From: Gammaproteobacteria bacterium | Lineage (GTDB): Bacteria; Pseudomonadota; Gammaproteobacteria; Steroidobacterales; Steroidobacteraceae | Length of the DNA: 57,230 nucleotides | NCBI GenBank assembly: GCA_025359205.1 | Contig: JANYHD010000037.1 | Span: forward strand, 1 to 57,230 | Reading direction: 5' to 3' | In this document: piece after piece, positions 32,485 through 41,308 of the stretch | Numbering within the stretch: position 1 is the stretch's first letter | Layout: every line of letters starts with the position of its first letter | The notes under the pieces: generated by a model | The model's input: the letters and a program-made list of their open reading frames with translations, nothing else | Databases searched by the model: none | Told to the model about the DNA's origin: nothing | Position numbers and translations under genes: made by a program

Positions 32485-33966
32485 ATGAAGATGCGATCGC
32501 CAGGATTGTTTGCGTTCCTGATGTGTGCGGCGGCCGCGGGTGCGGCTCCGGCGCCGGTCTCGAACAGTACTGCTGTTATCGGTCACGCCCTGACGTCTCC
32601 GCAACTTGCTGACGATCTGCGGCGCCTGACCGATGAGGTTGGCGGAAGAGTTTCAGGCACACCCGCCATGGCGCGCGCCGTCGATTGGGCGATGGGTGCG
32701 TTTCAGGGCGCCGGCGTGTCAGCGCACACGGAAAGCTACACCATGCCGCTTACCTGGTCCGAAGGTGCGACGCGGCTGGAGATGCTGGATGGCGCGCAGT
32801 TCCCGGTTGCCCTCGTTGCGGAGGGCTGGTCGACGCCGACTCCACCTGGTGGCATCGAGGCTGAACTGCTGCACGTCGGCAACGGCACTGAGGCTGATTT
32901 TGCGCGGGCGGGCAAGCAGGCACGCGGCGCGATTCTGCTGGTCGACTCCACGGTCATCCAGTCCTGGGATGATCTGGACAAGGAATACGACCGTGCGATG
33001 CCGATCAAACAGCGCGCCGTCGCAGTGGGCGCGCGCGCCGTACTGTGGATGGCCGGGCGCGAGCGTCGGCTGTTGTACCGGCATACGGACACCGTAGACG
33101 GCGAGCTGTCGCCATTGCCAATGGCGACCGTTGCACGCGAGGATGCGATGCGGCTTGCGCGCGCAAGTGACGCCCGGTCGGCCCCGTTGCACGTGCGCCT
33201 GACGATGCCCAATATCGTCGGTGGCGCGGCGCAGGAGCGCAATGTCATCGGTGAGATCCTGGGCCGCGAGCATCCGGAACAGACCGTAATCCTGGGCGCC
33301 CATCTGGATTCCTGGGAACTTGGAACCGGCGCACTCGATAACGGCTGCAATGCGGCGCTCGTGATTGCAGCCGCGCGCGCCATCCAGGCATCGGGCTTGC
33401 GGCCGCGCCGCACGATACGCTTTGTGCTCTTCAGCGGGGAGGAAGAAGGCTTCCAGGGCTCGCGCGCCTACGTCACACAGCATCGCGCCGAGCTTGACCA
33501 GTTGCGGGCCATGGTCGCCGTCGACTCCGGCGTCGGGCGGATCACGGGCTTTTCGCTTTCCGGCCGGTCGGATGTGCTGGAGCCACTCAGGGAGGTGTTG
33601 GGGCCGCTCGGCCCGTTCGACGCCGCCCAATTGAGTCTGTCGGGAAGCCTGGGAACCGACAACGTGGATTTCATGCTGGAGGGCGTGCCCACTTTGGTCG
33701 CTGACCAGGAGGCGGGAAACTACATGCAAAACTATCACGCGTCGTCGGACACCTACGACAAGGTTGATCTGCACCAGCTGGCGCAAAACGCCGCGTTCGT
33801 CGCGGCTGCCGTCTACGAAATCGCTGACCGGGCTGAGCCGCTCGGTACGCGCCTGTCACGCGCCGACATTGCACGGCTCCTCGACAGTACGGGCCTGGCC
33901 GGCGAAATGAAGGTCACCGGACTCTGGAAAGCCTGGGCGGCGGGCCAGCGGGGACGTGCGCCATGA
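32485..33966 (+). CDS. Exported M28 family zinc peptidase with PA domain
   Basis: 493 residues: signal peptide (GLFAFLMCAAAAGAAPA), a protease-associated (PA) insert around residues 130-230, and an M28 catalytic core with GAHLDSWELGTGALDNG (His and Asp metal ligands plus bridging Asp), FSGEEEGFQGS (catalytic Glu) and YHASSDTYDKVD (final His ligand). It resembles plasma glutamate carboxypeptidase/CPQ-type aminopeptidases acting on peptides in the periplasm. The ATG at 32485 has GAGGA eight bases upstream. The stop overlaps the next ATG (ATGA), so it is coupled to the lactamase-fold gene. The 176 bases before it hold nothing I can call. Confidence 0.9.
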   Translation: MKMRSPGLFAFLMCAAAAGAAPAPVSNSTAVIGHALTSPQLADDLRRLTDEVGGRVSGTPAMARAVDWAMGAFQGAGVSAHTESYTMPLTWSEGATRLEMLDGAQFPVALVAEGWSTPTPPGGIEAELLHVGNGTEADFARAGKQARGAILLVDSTVIQSWDDLDKEYDRAMPIKQRAVAVGARAVLWMAGRERRLLYRHTDTVDGELSPLPMATVAREDAMRLARASDARSAPLHVRLTMPNIVGGAAQERNVIGEILGREHPEQTVILGAHLDSWELGTGALDNGCNAALVIAAARAIQASGLRPRRTIRFVLFSGEEEGFQGSRAYVTQHRAELDQLRAMVAVDSGVGRITGFSLSGRSDVLEPLREVLGPLGPFDAAQLSLSGSLGTDNVDFMLEGVPTLVADQEAGNYMQNYHASSDTYDKVDLHQLAQNAAFVAAAVYEIADRAEPLGTRLSRADIARLLDSTGLAGEMKVTGLWKAWAAGQRGRAP

Positions 33967-34820
33967 ATCTCACAGGAAAATCCGTCGTGTTGGCGGCCTT
34001 GCTGTTGCTGGCGGCCGCAAGCACCAACTCCGCCGAGCTTCCAACCCAGCCCAAGGCAACGAGTCCGCGACTCTATGTTTTTGATTGTGGAACCCTGGTC
34101 TACAACAGGCCGGAGGACTACAACCTGAAGCGCGAGGAGGTCAAGGACAGCAACATGGGCGTCACCTGCTACCTGGTGGTCCATCCGAAAGGTCTGCTGC
34201 TCTATGACACCGGGCTCAACGACCGGCTGGCCGGCCGGCCGCTCTACGAGAACATCGTCGACGGCTACGGCCAGATCAAGTTCAACACGCTCGGCGGGCA
34301 ACTCGCCGACATCGGCGTCACACCAGCAAAGATCGATTACCTCGTGCTGTCGCACTACCATTGGGACCATGTTGGCAATGCAGGAGACTTCGCTGGCTCG
34401 ACATGGCTGGTATACAAGGGCGATCACGACCAGATGTTCGGCAAGGAGGCGCGGGCCTATCCCTGGTTCCCCCAGTATTCAGCACTGGAGCACAGCAAGA
34501 CGCAGCTACTCAGCGGCGACTACGACGTCTTCGGGGACGGCACGGTCGTCGTACTCGCGACGCCGGGACATACGGAAGGACACTGCTCACTGCTGGTGCG
34601 CCTTCGGAACACAGGGCCGGTGGTGCTGTCGGGCGATCTTTATCACTATGCGGAAGAGCGTGACCTGAAACGCCTGCCGGAAGAGGAAAGGACGAAAGGC
34701 ACGGTCGAGTCGCGCCTGAAGATCGAGGAACTGCTGCGGCAGACCAAGGGGCAGCTGTGGATTGGTCACAGCATGGAATTCTTTCGTACGGCGCGAAAAT
34801 CGCCCGCGTGGTACGACTGA
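33963..34820 (+). CDS. Exported metallo-beta-lactamase-fold hydrolase (lactonase-like)
   Basis: 285 residues with a signal peptide (VVLAALLLLAAASTNSA) and the metal motif HYHWDH (HxHxDH) followed by later ligands in ATPGHTEGH and SGDLYHYAEE and a terminal GHS. The overall layout (YVFDCGTL, LLLYDTGLNDR, HVGNAGDFAG) is that of N-acyl-homoserine-lactone lactonases (AiiA/AttM type), but an export signal is not usual for those and other lactones are possible. It is translationally coupled to the M28 peptidase and followed 12 bases later by a TPR gene, so a three-gene exported operon is likely. Substrate not determinable. Confidence 0.82.
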   Translation: MNLTGKSVVLAALLLLAAASTNSAELPTQPKATSPRLYVFDCGTLVYNRPEDYNLKREEVKDSNMGVTCYLVVHPKGLLLYDTGLNDRLAGRPLYENIVDGYGQIKFNTLGGQLADIGVTPAKIDYLVLSHYHWDHVGNAGDFAGSTWLVYKGDHDQMFGKEARAYPWFPQYSALEHSKTQLLSGDYDVFGDGTVVVLATPGHTEGHCSLLVRLRNTGPVVLSGDLYHYAEERDLKRLPEEERTKGTVESRLKIEELLRQTKGQLWIGHSMEFFRTARKSPAWYD

Positions 34821-34832
34821 CGAGGAAGCGCG

Positions 34833-36470
34833 ATGAATTGTTTCACAAGAGTCGTGGCCATCATTTCCCTGGCCGTTGGCGGCTACATCAGCATGGCCAG
34901 TGCCGCGCCCATGCAGATGGGCGTAACGGGCGCCAGCCTCGATCCGGGACTCGGCACGCTGCATCACGCCGTCTCCACCCGCTCGAAGCAGGCCCAGCGT
35001 TTCTTCGATCAGGGCCTGACGCTCAACTACGGGCTCAATCATGAGGCGGCGATTCAATCGTACCAGCGAGCACTGGAGCTGGATCCGAATCTCGCCATGG
35101 CGTACTGGGGCATTGCCCACGCCCTGGGCCCTGACATCAATAATCCGATGACGAGCGAGCACAGACTGATGGCACTTGCCGCCATCGGGAAAGCGGTGGC
35201 GCTGGAACCACATGCGACGACGCCAGAGCGCGACTACATCGAAGCATTGCGCAAGCGCTATGCCGCGGAGGAACCCGCGGACCGCACCCCGCTGGATATC
35301 GCTTTCAGGGACGCAATGGCTTCGCTCAGCACACGCTATCCAAAGGACAACGACGCCGCGGTGTTGTACGCGGAGAGCATGATGATGCTGCACCCGTGGA
35401 AATGGTGGCGACCGGACGGCACTCCCGAGGAGGGTACGCGTGAACTGGTGGCCGTGCTGCAGCACGTCCTGCAGGCGCAAGCCGATCACATCGGCGCCAA
35501 CCATTACTATGTGCATGCGGTGGAGATGTCGCCCGATCCCAGTTCCGGATTGGCTGCGGCGCACCGCCTGGAAACCCTCGCGCCTTCGGCCGGTCACCTG
35601 GTGCACATGCCCGCGCACATTTACCTGCGCACGGGCGAGTACCTGGATGCCGCCAGGGTCAACGAGTCGGCCTCGCACGCCGATGAGCACGTTCGCGCAA
35701 TGGGGGACAAATCCGATTATTTGCCGTACTACCACGGTCACAATCTGCATTTCCTCGCCGTCAGCTATGCGTACGCCGGTGTCACCGGCAAGTCGATCGC
35801 GGCAGCGGAGCAACTGCTCGCCATGTCGCTGCCCAACATCAAGGACCAGCCCGCGATCATCGACTATTACTGCAGCAACGCCGCGCAGATCTATGTCTTA
35901 TTCAACCGGTGGGATGCCGTGCTGCAGACGCCGGAGCCGCCTGCCGAGGCGCCCTTGAGCCGCGCCATGTACCACTTCGCACGCTCACTCGCCCTCGCCG
36001 GAACGGGGAAACCAAAACAGGCAAAAGAGGAACGATCCATCTTTGTGGCGGCGGTTGGAGCGATGGCTCCCACTGACCTGTACGGCTTGAATCCCGCATC
36101 CGTCGTCATGGCCGTGGCGCTGCCGTACCTTGACGGACGGCTTGCCCTGATGGCCAATGACCCCGGCGGCGCTGCAACCTATTTTCGCGCTGCGGCGGCG
36201 GCGGAGGAAAAACTCGCCTACAACGAACCGCCGGACTGGTACCTCGCGTCAAACTGGATGCTGGGCGCGACCCTCCTGAAGCTCGGCGACGCCGCGGGTG
36301 CCGAAGCCGCGTTCCGGGCGGACCTGCGGCGCAACGTTGCCCACGGCCGGTCGCTGTTCGGTCTTGCCGCGGCGTTGCGTAACCAGGGAAAGACCGCAGA
36401 GGCCGACGCGGCACAGAAGAAATTCGAGCACGCGTGGCGCAGCGCGGACGTACGGCCCGGAGATATTTGA
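34833..36470 (+). CDS. Exported TPR protein with His/Met cluster (copy 1)
   Basis: 545 residues. Signal peptide (RVVAIISLAVGGYISMASAA) then tetratricopeptide-type helical repeats (AAIQSYQRALELDPNLAMAY, and others). It shares with the convergent TPR gene a distinctive pattern: HYYVH (H224, H228), then HLVHMPAHI (H255, H258, M259, H262), then HGHNLH (H301, H303, H306). Conserved His and Met in a repeat scaffold suggests a metal or haem-like site, but I know of no proven function. The ATG has GAGGAA six bases upstream. It follows the lactonase-like gene by 12 bp and is therefore likely in the M28-lactonase operon. Confidence 0.8.
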   Translation: MNCFTRVVAIISLAVGGYISMASAAPMQMGVTGASLDPGLGTLHHAVSTRSKQAQRFFDQGLTLNYGLNHEAAIQSYQRALELDPNLAMAYWGIAHALGPDINNPMTSEHRLMALAAIGKAVALEPHATTPERDYIEALRKRYAAEEPADRTPLDIAFRDAMASLSTRYPKDNDAAVLYAESMMMLHPWKWWRPDGTPEEGTRELVAVLQHVLQAQADHIGANHYYVHAVEMSPDPSSGLAAAHRLETLAPSAGHLVHMPAHIYLRTGEYLDAARVNESASHADEHVRAMGDKSDYLPYYHGHNLHFLAVSYAYAGVTGKSIAAAEQLLAMSLPNIKDQPAIIDYYCSNAAQIYVLFNRWDAVLQTPEPPAEAPLSRAMYHFARSLALAGTGKPKQAKEERSIFVAAVGAMAPTDLYGLNPASVVMAVALPYLDGRLALMANDPGGAATYFRAAAAAEEKLAYNEPPDWYLASNWMLGATLLKLGDAAGAEAAFRADLRRNVAHGRSLFGLAAALRNQGKTAEADAAQKKFEHAWRSADVRPGDI

Positions 36471-36511
36471 TCTCCACCGGCGCATCCTGTCGTAGACAAC
36501 GACAACCGGAG

Positions 36512-38041
36512 TTACTGGCCCAGCTCCGCCCGAAGCTTCGCGGCAGTTTCAGTATCGTGCAGTTGCTCAGCCGCGGTAATTGCACCGACCAGCGCTCCCC
36601 GCCGGCCCGGAGCTAACGCCAGGGCTGTCCTAAACTCCCGCAGCGCGTCGCCGGGGCGCTGCAGGTCGAGCAACAGCTCACCGAGCTGCTCGCGAGCCGG
36701 GAGCACCGGACCCGGCGTGACGGGCAGTTTCTCGACCGCATCCTCCTCATCGGCCGCCGCACGCAGACTAAGAACAGCTGCATCCGCCTGTCCGTCGGCC
36801 ACCAGGCGCCAGGCCTGGACTTCCTTGAGCAGCGCGTCCACCTGCGTGGCCCAATACAGGTTCCCCGCCGCCTGCACTTCGCGCCCGGAGGCCTGAAGCT
36901 TGTCAATTTCCGCATCCGCTGCGCGCGGATGTCCGGCGCGGGCCTGGCCCAACGCCCGCGCCCAATAGACCAGGGCGGCGACGTGCGGCGCGGACTGCGG
37001 CAACGGCTCAAGCGCAGCGGCGCGGTCCCAGGCCCGGCGCTCGATGGCGACGCGCACGGGCATCGCAGTTGCCGCATATCCCACCTTGAACTGCCGCGCC
37101 GGGAGCTCTTTCATCGCCCCAAGTTCGACGAGGACCTGCTCCGCGTCCGGATACCGGCCGCGCTGCAGATACGCGTAGGTCAGGTAATCCATCGCATGCA
37201 GCTCTTCCCCGAGATCGCCTTGCGCATGCGCCGCTGCGCGCGCGGCCTGATTCGAGGCGATGGAGTCGTCCCAGAGGCCGAGGCGCGTGAAGATGTGCGA
37301 TGGCATGTGCAGCGCGTGCGGCGCCGAAGGAGCGATCCTGGAGTACGCGCGGGCTGCGGCCAGACCGCGCGGCGCCATTTCTGCACTGTCGTAGGCGTGG
37401 ATCAGGTAATGCGCAAGCCCCGGGTGCTGAGGCTGCTGCCGATACAACGGTTCGAGGATATCCGCGGCCTGCTTCTGGTTGGCATGAGTCCGGTCAGCCG
37501 GTTGTGCCGTCGCGATGAGTGCCAGCGCATAGAAGATCTGCGCCTCGGGATCATGCGGGTTGTTGCGGGCCACCTCAGCCATGGCGCGTGCATACCGTCC
37601 TGCGCGCACGGCATGCGCATCCTTGTCGGCATCACGATAATAGGTATCCAATGCCTCGATGAATTGGCGCTCACGCCGCGAACCTGCCGGGATCTCCAGG
37701 GCTTTCCGGCTCTGCTCGGCCCCTGCGCGCAGCTCCGGGCCCGACGGCGGTTCCCAGAGCTGGTGGTAGTAGGACATCGCAATCCCCCAGTGGGCGATCG
37801 CGCAACCTGGATCCCGTGCGGCGATGTCGCGAAACGCCTGTTCGGAAGCGGTGTAGGCGAACGAGTGCAGGAGCGCCACAGCCCTGTCAAACGCAGGCGC
37901 GAGCGCTGGCGCACACGAGGTAGGGAACTTCACCGTGCCAAGCCTTTCCGGGACGGGATGCGAGTGATGCTCATCATCCACCGCGTACACAGAGTTTCCG
38001 AAAGAGATCGCCAGTACTACTACTGCCACTTGCTTAAACAC
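36512..38041 (-). CDS. Exported TPR protein with His/Met cluster (copy 2)
   Basis: 509 residues, starting at GTG with GGAGG seven bases upstream and a signal peptide (VAVVVLAISFGNSVYA). After LGTVKFPTSCAPALAPAF come TPR helices (AIAHWGIAMSYYHQLW). It repeats the pattern of the convergent paralogue: HYLIH (H211, H215), HALHMPSHI (H242, H245, M246, H249) and LH at 281-282. Sequence identity outside these motifs is modest, so the cluster is under selection. The two genes face each other with 41 bp between stops, and this one is divergent from the SpdH-like gene across a region with two GCGATCGCTGG repeats. Function unknown. Confidence 0.8.
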   Translation of the reverse strand: MFKQVAVVVLAISFGNSVYAVDDEHHSHPVPERLGTVKFPTSCAPALAPAFDRAVALLHSFAYTASEQAFRDIAARDPGCAIAHWGIAMSYYHQLWEPPSGPELRAGAEQSRKALEIPAGSRRERQFIEALDTYYRDADKDAHAVRAGRYARAMAEVARNNPHDPEAQIFYALALIATAQPADRTHANQKQAADILEPLYRQQPQHPGLAHYLIHAYDSAEMAPRGLAAARAYSRIAPSAPHALHMPSHIFTRLGLWDDSIASNQAARAAAHAQGDLGEELHAMDYLTYAYLQRGRYPDAEQVLVELGAMKELPARQFKVGYAATAMPVRVAIERRAWDRAAALEPLPQSAPHVAALVYWARALGQARAGHPRAADAEIDKLQASGREVQAAGNLYWATQVDALLKEVQAWRLVADGQADAAVLSLRAAADEEDAVEKLPVTPGPVLPAREQLGELLLDLQRPGDALREFRTALALAPGRRGALVGAITAAEQLHDTETAAKLRAELGQ

Positions 38042-38096
38042 GCGAAACCCTCCCGCTGTACTTCATGGGGCACCTTGCCATTGTTTGCATATCCGC

Positions 38097-38133
38097 GCGA
38101 TCGCTGGGACGATAGCCGCGAAGCGATCGCTGG
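38097..38133. promoter_or_regulatory. Two GCGATCGCTGG repeats in divergent promoter region
   Basis: GCGATCGCTGG occurs at 38097-38107 and 38123-38133, 26 bp apart, each holding the palindrome GCGATCGC. They lie between the TPR copy-2 start and the SpdH-like start, where a regulator of both would bind. Role inferred. Confidence 0.35.
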
Positions 38134-38166
38134 CAACATCTTCCCACGGAATCGCCAAGGATAGAC

Positions 38167-40026
38167 ATGAGCAGCGACATCACGCGCCGGGATTTCATCG
38201 ATGGATTCGCCTGCAGTGTCATTGCCGGTGCCAGTCTTGCGCCCGGCGCGGGATGGGCTGACGCCAAGGTTGACTATCCCCCGGCGCTGACCGGCATGCG
38301 CGGCAGCCGTGATGCCGACCTTGCGGTTGGCCACGCGTTGCGCGACGGTGCAAAGTTCAACTTTGACGACTACCCCGTCAGCGAGGAAGTGGACTTTGCC
38401 GTGGTGGGCGCGGGAATCGGCGGGCTCGCGTCAGCCTATTTCCTGCGCAAGGCCCGGCCGACGGCCAGCATGCTGATCCTCGACAACCACGACGAGTTCG
38501 GCGGTCATGCCCGGCGCAACGAGTTTCACGTGGACGGGCGACTGCTCATTGGCTATGGCGGGAGCGAGTCGATCCAGTCGCCCAGGGCGTACTGGAGCCC
38601 CACGGCCATGGGTTTGCTGACCGACCTGGGCGTGCACCTGAAGCGTTTCGAGACCGCAATCAATACGCCTCTCTACCCAGGGCTCGGTCTCGCATCCGGC
38701 GTCTTCTTCCCGCGCGAGACTTTCGGACAAGACAAGCTGGTCACCGGCGACCCGCAGCGTTCACTGCCCACCGACATCCCGCCCGAGTTGCATCACGGCC
38801 GCCCTATTGAGCAGTTCGCAGCCGATTGCCCGCTCAGCGACGCGGCGCGCCAGGACCTGGTGCGCCTGTACAGCGACACGCGCGATGTCATGCCGGGCAT
38901 GGGCGTACCGGCAAAGATCGACGCGCTGTACAAAATCTCGTACCCGGAGTTCCTGGAGAAATACTGGCGCGTCGATCCAGTGGTAGTGCAGCTATTCAAC
39001 TTCCGCTCCATTGACCTGTTTGCGTTACCGGGGCGGCTGATCCCCGCGCAGTACATGGCCGGTTCCGGCTACCCTGGCTTCCAGGGTCTCGGTCTGCCCG
39101 CGAACAACGATTCCGCGGCAGAGTTGGAACCCTACATCCATCACTTCCCCGACGGCAATGCATCCATCGCCCGCCTGCTGGTGCGCCGCCTGATACCGCG
39201 CGTCGCGTCGGGCACGGGCATGGAAGACATCGTCACCGCCAGATTCAACTACGCACAGCTGGATCGCGCACGCAGCCCGGTTCGCCTGCGCCTGAACAGC
39301 ACCGTGGTGCAGATGCGCAATGCCAAGGACGGCGTGGACGTCCTGTATATGCGCGCGGGCGAAGTGCGGCGCATCCGCTGCAAGAAAGCCATCTATGCCG
39401 GCTTCTACGCCATGTTGCCTTACCTGTGCTCCGACATGCCCGCACCACAGCGCAGCGAGCTGGCGCTGGGCGTGCGCTCACCGCTGGTCTACATCACCGT
39501 AGCCGTGCGTAATTGGCGGCCGTGGGTGAAGCGGGGCGTGCACATGATCAACAACCCGATGGGCTTCTACAGCGTTGCCAAGCTGGACTACCCCGTGAGC
39601 CTGGGCCAGTACCGCTTTGCCAGGACGCCCGACGAACCCATTCTCATCCATCTGTCGCACACCCCCCACGCACCCGAGCCCCTGGCCGACCGCCGCGCCG
39701 AGGTACGCGCGGCACGCCAGGTGCTCTACACCCGGCCCTTCTCGGACTTCGAAGCTGCGCTGCGCGACGAACTCACGCGCATGCTGGGACCGGGGGGATT
39801 CGATGCGGATCGGGACATCGCCGCCATCACCATTAATCGCTGGGGCCACGGCTACGCCTATGACATCAATCCGCTGAACGATCCGAGTGCACCGGCGAAC
39901 CTGCCGGAAATGGCACGCACCGCGATCGGCAATATCAGCCTGGCGGGGTCCGATGCGGCGTGGACCGCATACGCGCACGCAGCCATTGATGAAGCGCAGC
40001 GGGCGGCAGCTGAAGTGCTGGCCTAG
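38167..40026 (+). CDS. Tat-exported spermidine dehydrogenase-like flavoprotein
   Basis: 619 residues. The twin-arginine signal TRRDFIDGFACSVIAGASLA indicates folded export. It has YPPALTGMRGS, an FAD-binding FAVVGAGIGGLASAYFL, LILDNHDEFGGHARRNEF, IGYGGSESIQSP, and the C-terminal FAD segment GNISLAGSDA. This set is typical of SpdH-type spermidine dehydrogenases, which cleave spermidine to an aldehyde and a diamine, with an acceptor other than oxygen; other amines or polyketide substrates cannot be excluded. The ATG has AAGGA six bases upstream. It lies divergent from a His/Met TPR gene and upstream of the broken carboxymuconolactone-decarboxylase gene. Confidence 0.82.
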   Translation: MSSDITRRDFIDGFACSVIAGASLAPGAGWADAKVDYPPALTGMRGSRDADLAVGHALRDGAKFNFDDYPVSEEVDFAVVGAGIGGLASAYFLRKARPTASMLILDNHDEFGGHARRNEFHVDGRLLIGYGGSESIQSPRAYWSPTAMGLLTDLGVHLKRFETAINTPLYPGLGLASGVFFPRETFGQDKLVTGDPQRSLPTDIPPELHHGRPIEQFAADCPLSDAARQDLVRLYSDTRDVMPGMGVPAKIDALYKISYPEFLEKYWRVDPVVVQLFNFRSIDLFALPGRLIPAQYMAGSGYPGFQGLGLPANNDSAAELEPYIHHFPDGNASIARLLVRRLIPRVASGTGMEDIVTARFNYAQLDRARSPVRLRLNSTVVQMRNAKDGVDVLYMRAGEVRRIRCKKAIYAGFYAMLPYLCSDMPAPQRSELALGVRSPLVYITVAVRNWRPWVKRGVHMINNPMGFYSVAKLDYPVSLGQYRFARTPDEPILIHLSHTPHAPEPLADRRAEVRAARQVLYTRPFSDFEAALRDELTRMLGPGGFDADRDIAAITINRWGHGYAYDINPLNDPSAPANLPEMARTAIGNISLAGSDAAWTAYAHAAIDEAQRAAAEVLA

Positions 40027-40061
40027 CCACCACACCACACCTGGCCGTTTTGGAGAGAGTC

Positions 40062-40670
40062 ATGTTCATCACTGAGCCGCCGGCATCAGAAGCAAGCGAG
40101 CGGATCTATAAGTCCAGCTCTGACTCGCAGGGCTTCGTCATGAACCTGACTCATGCATGGGCCTGGCGAGCCGACGTGTTCGAGGGTTTTGCCGAACTGC
40201 GCAGTCAACTCACGACCAGATCGACCCTGAGCAAACGGGAACAGGCGGTCATCGTCTGCGCGACCGCCGCGCAGCTGGGCGATTCGTACTGTTGCCTCGC
40301 GTAGGGACGAACCCTGATCCAGGAGGCCAGCCCGGAATCCGCCACCGCCATCATCAAGGCGGCAGAATGCGCTTCGCTCACACGCCGAGATCACGCATTG
40401 GCAGTGTGGGCGCGCAAGGTCGTGGCAGGGCCAAATGCGACGACCGCTGCGGACGTACAATCGCTGCGAGCGGCAGGTTTAACAGAGCGCGAGATCTTCG
40501 AGGCAACAACGTTCATCGCCTTTCGACTGGCATTCTCCACGATCAACGATGCGCTCGGAGTGCAGCCTGACTGGCAGCTTGCCGAGACTGCCCATCCGGC
40601 GGTGCGCGAGGCTGTCACCTTTGGCCGTCCGACTGGTGCCAGACCGGCGGCACTTGACTTCGCACCGTAG
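40062..40670 (+). pseudogene. Carboxymuconolactone decarboxylase family gene with one amber stop
   Basis: The frame starts MFITEPPASEASERIYKSSS with GGAGAG upstream, and at 40302-40304 TAG replaces what should be Trp in the motif SYCCLA-GRTL. The same frame then continues unbroken (QEASPESATAIIKAAEC, ADVQSLRAAGLTEREIFEAT) to TAG at 40668-40670. The whole is about 202 codons, the normal length of AhpD-like peroxidase-related proteins. Only this single lesion separates it from an intact gene; it may be a recent mutation, a sequencing error or, less likely, readthrough. The final stop abuts the stop of the convergent GFA gene. Confidence 0.75.
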
Positions 40671-41096
40671 CTATTCCGGTAAGGTAATCCCGGAGCCGCC
40701 CATCTCCTTTGGAAAGTCCTTCATCTTCGGCAGTCCGTCCTTGATGCTCAGCACCTTCTCTCCATATGACACGTGCACAGCAGGCTTGAAGGCGAGCGTC
40801 GGCAACATTGCCGCGTAGACATCGACGAGCTTCATCGGTGGATGATCCGTGAACAGGTGGCCGCCGCAAGTCTTGCACCACTTGCGAAAACTGTTCGCTG
40901 TCTTGTTGTAGGTACTGATGTTGCCTGCCCCCTTCGTGATCTTCAGGGCATCCGGTTGCCACAGCGTGAAGGCATTCACTGGGCCGGCCGACCAATGGCG
41001 GCAGGATTCGCAGTGGCAAAAGCCCATAGCGACCGGTGCACCGCTCACCGAGAATTCGACCGCACCGCAGAAGCATTTTCCCTTGTGCTCGCTCAT
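40671..41096 (-). CDS. GFA-domain zinc protein
   Basis: 141 residues of the glutathione-dependent formaldehyde-activating (GFA/Gfa-like) fold. Zinc cysteines are visible in CFCGAVEF (C8, C10), CHCESCR (C27, C29, C32) and WCKTCGGHL (C74, C77). Paracoccus Gfa was described as adding glutathione to formaldehyde, though many family members have other or no known activity. Formaldehyde would be released by the TMADH-like enzyme 10 kb away, so the association is suggestive only. The ATG at 41096 overlaps nothing. It converges with the carboxymuconolactone-decarboxylase pseudogene, the two TAG stops being directly adjacent. Confidence 0.88.
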   Translation of the reverse strand: MSEHKGKCFCGAVEFSVSGAPVAMGFCHCESCRHWSAGPVNAFTLWQPDALKITKGAGNISTYNKTANSFRKWCKTCGGHLFTDHPPMKLVDVYAAMLPTLAFKPAVHVSYGEKVLSIKDGLPKMKDFPKEMGGSGITLPE

Positions 41097-41218
41097 CGGA
41101 AGCTCCTCTTGTTCGTAGACCGTGGATAGTCTCTCCTGCCGGCTCCTCTGGCAAGTTGATCGCGCAGACGAGATTGCTGTGGTTCAGGACCGGGCCTTCC
41201 GGGTCTGGCCCTGCATTT

Positions 41219-41308
41219 TGGCGGAGAGGGTGAGATTCGAACTCACGAGTCCCGTGAAGGACTGCCGGTTTTCAAGACCGGTGCATTCAACCGCTCTGCC
41301 ACCTCTCC
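41219..41308 (-). tRNA. tRNA-Ser (anticodon UGA)
   Basis: A 90-nt class II tRNA on the minus strand: acceptor GGAGAGG with CCTCTCC, D arm, anticodon loop CTTGAAA (anticodon TGA, reading UCA), a long variable arm (CAGTCCTTCACGGGACTC), T loop TTCGAAT, discriminator G and encoded CCA. It lies upstream of serS, the gene for its own charging enzyme, although on the opposite side of a small gene. Confidence 0.95.
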
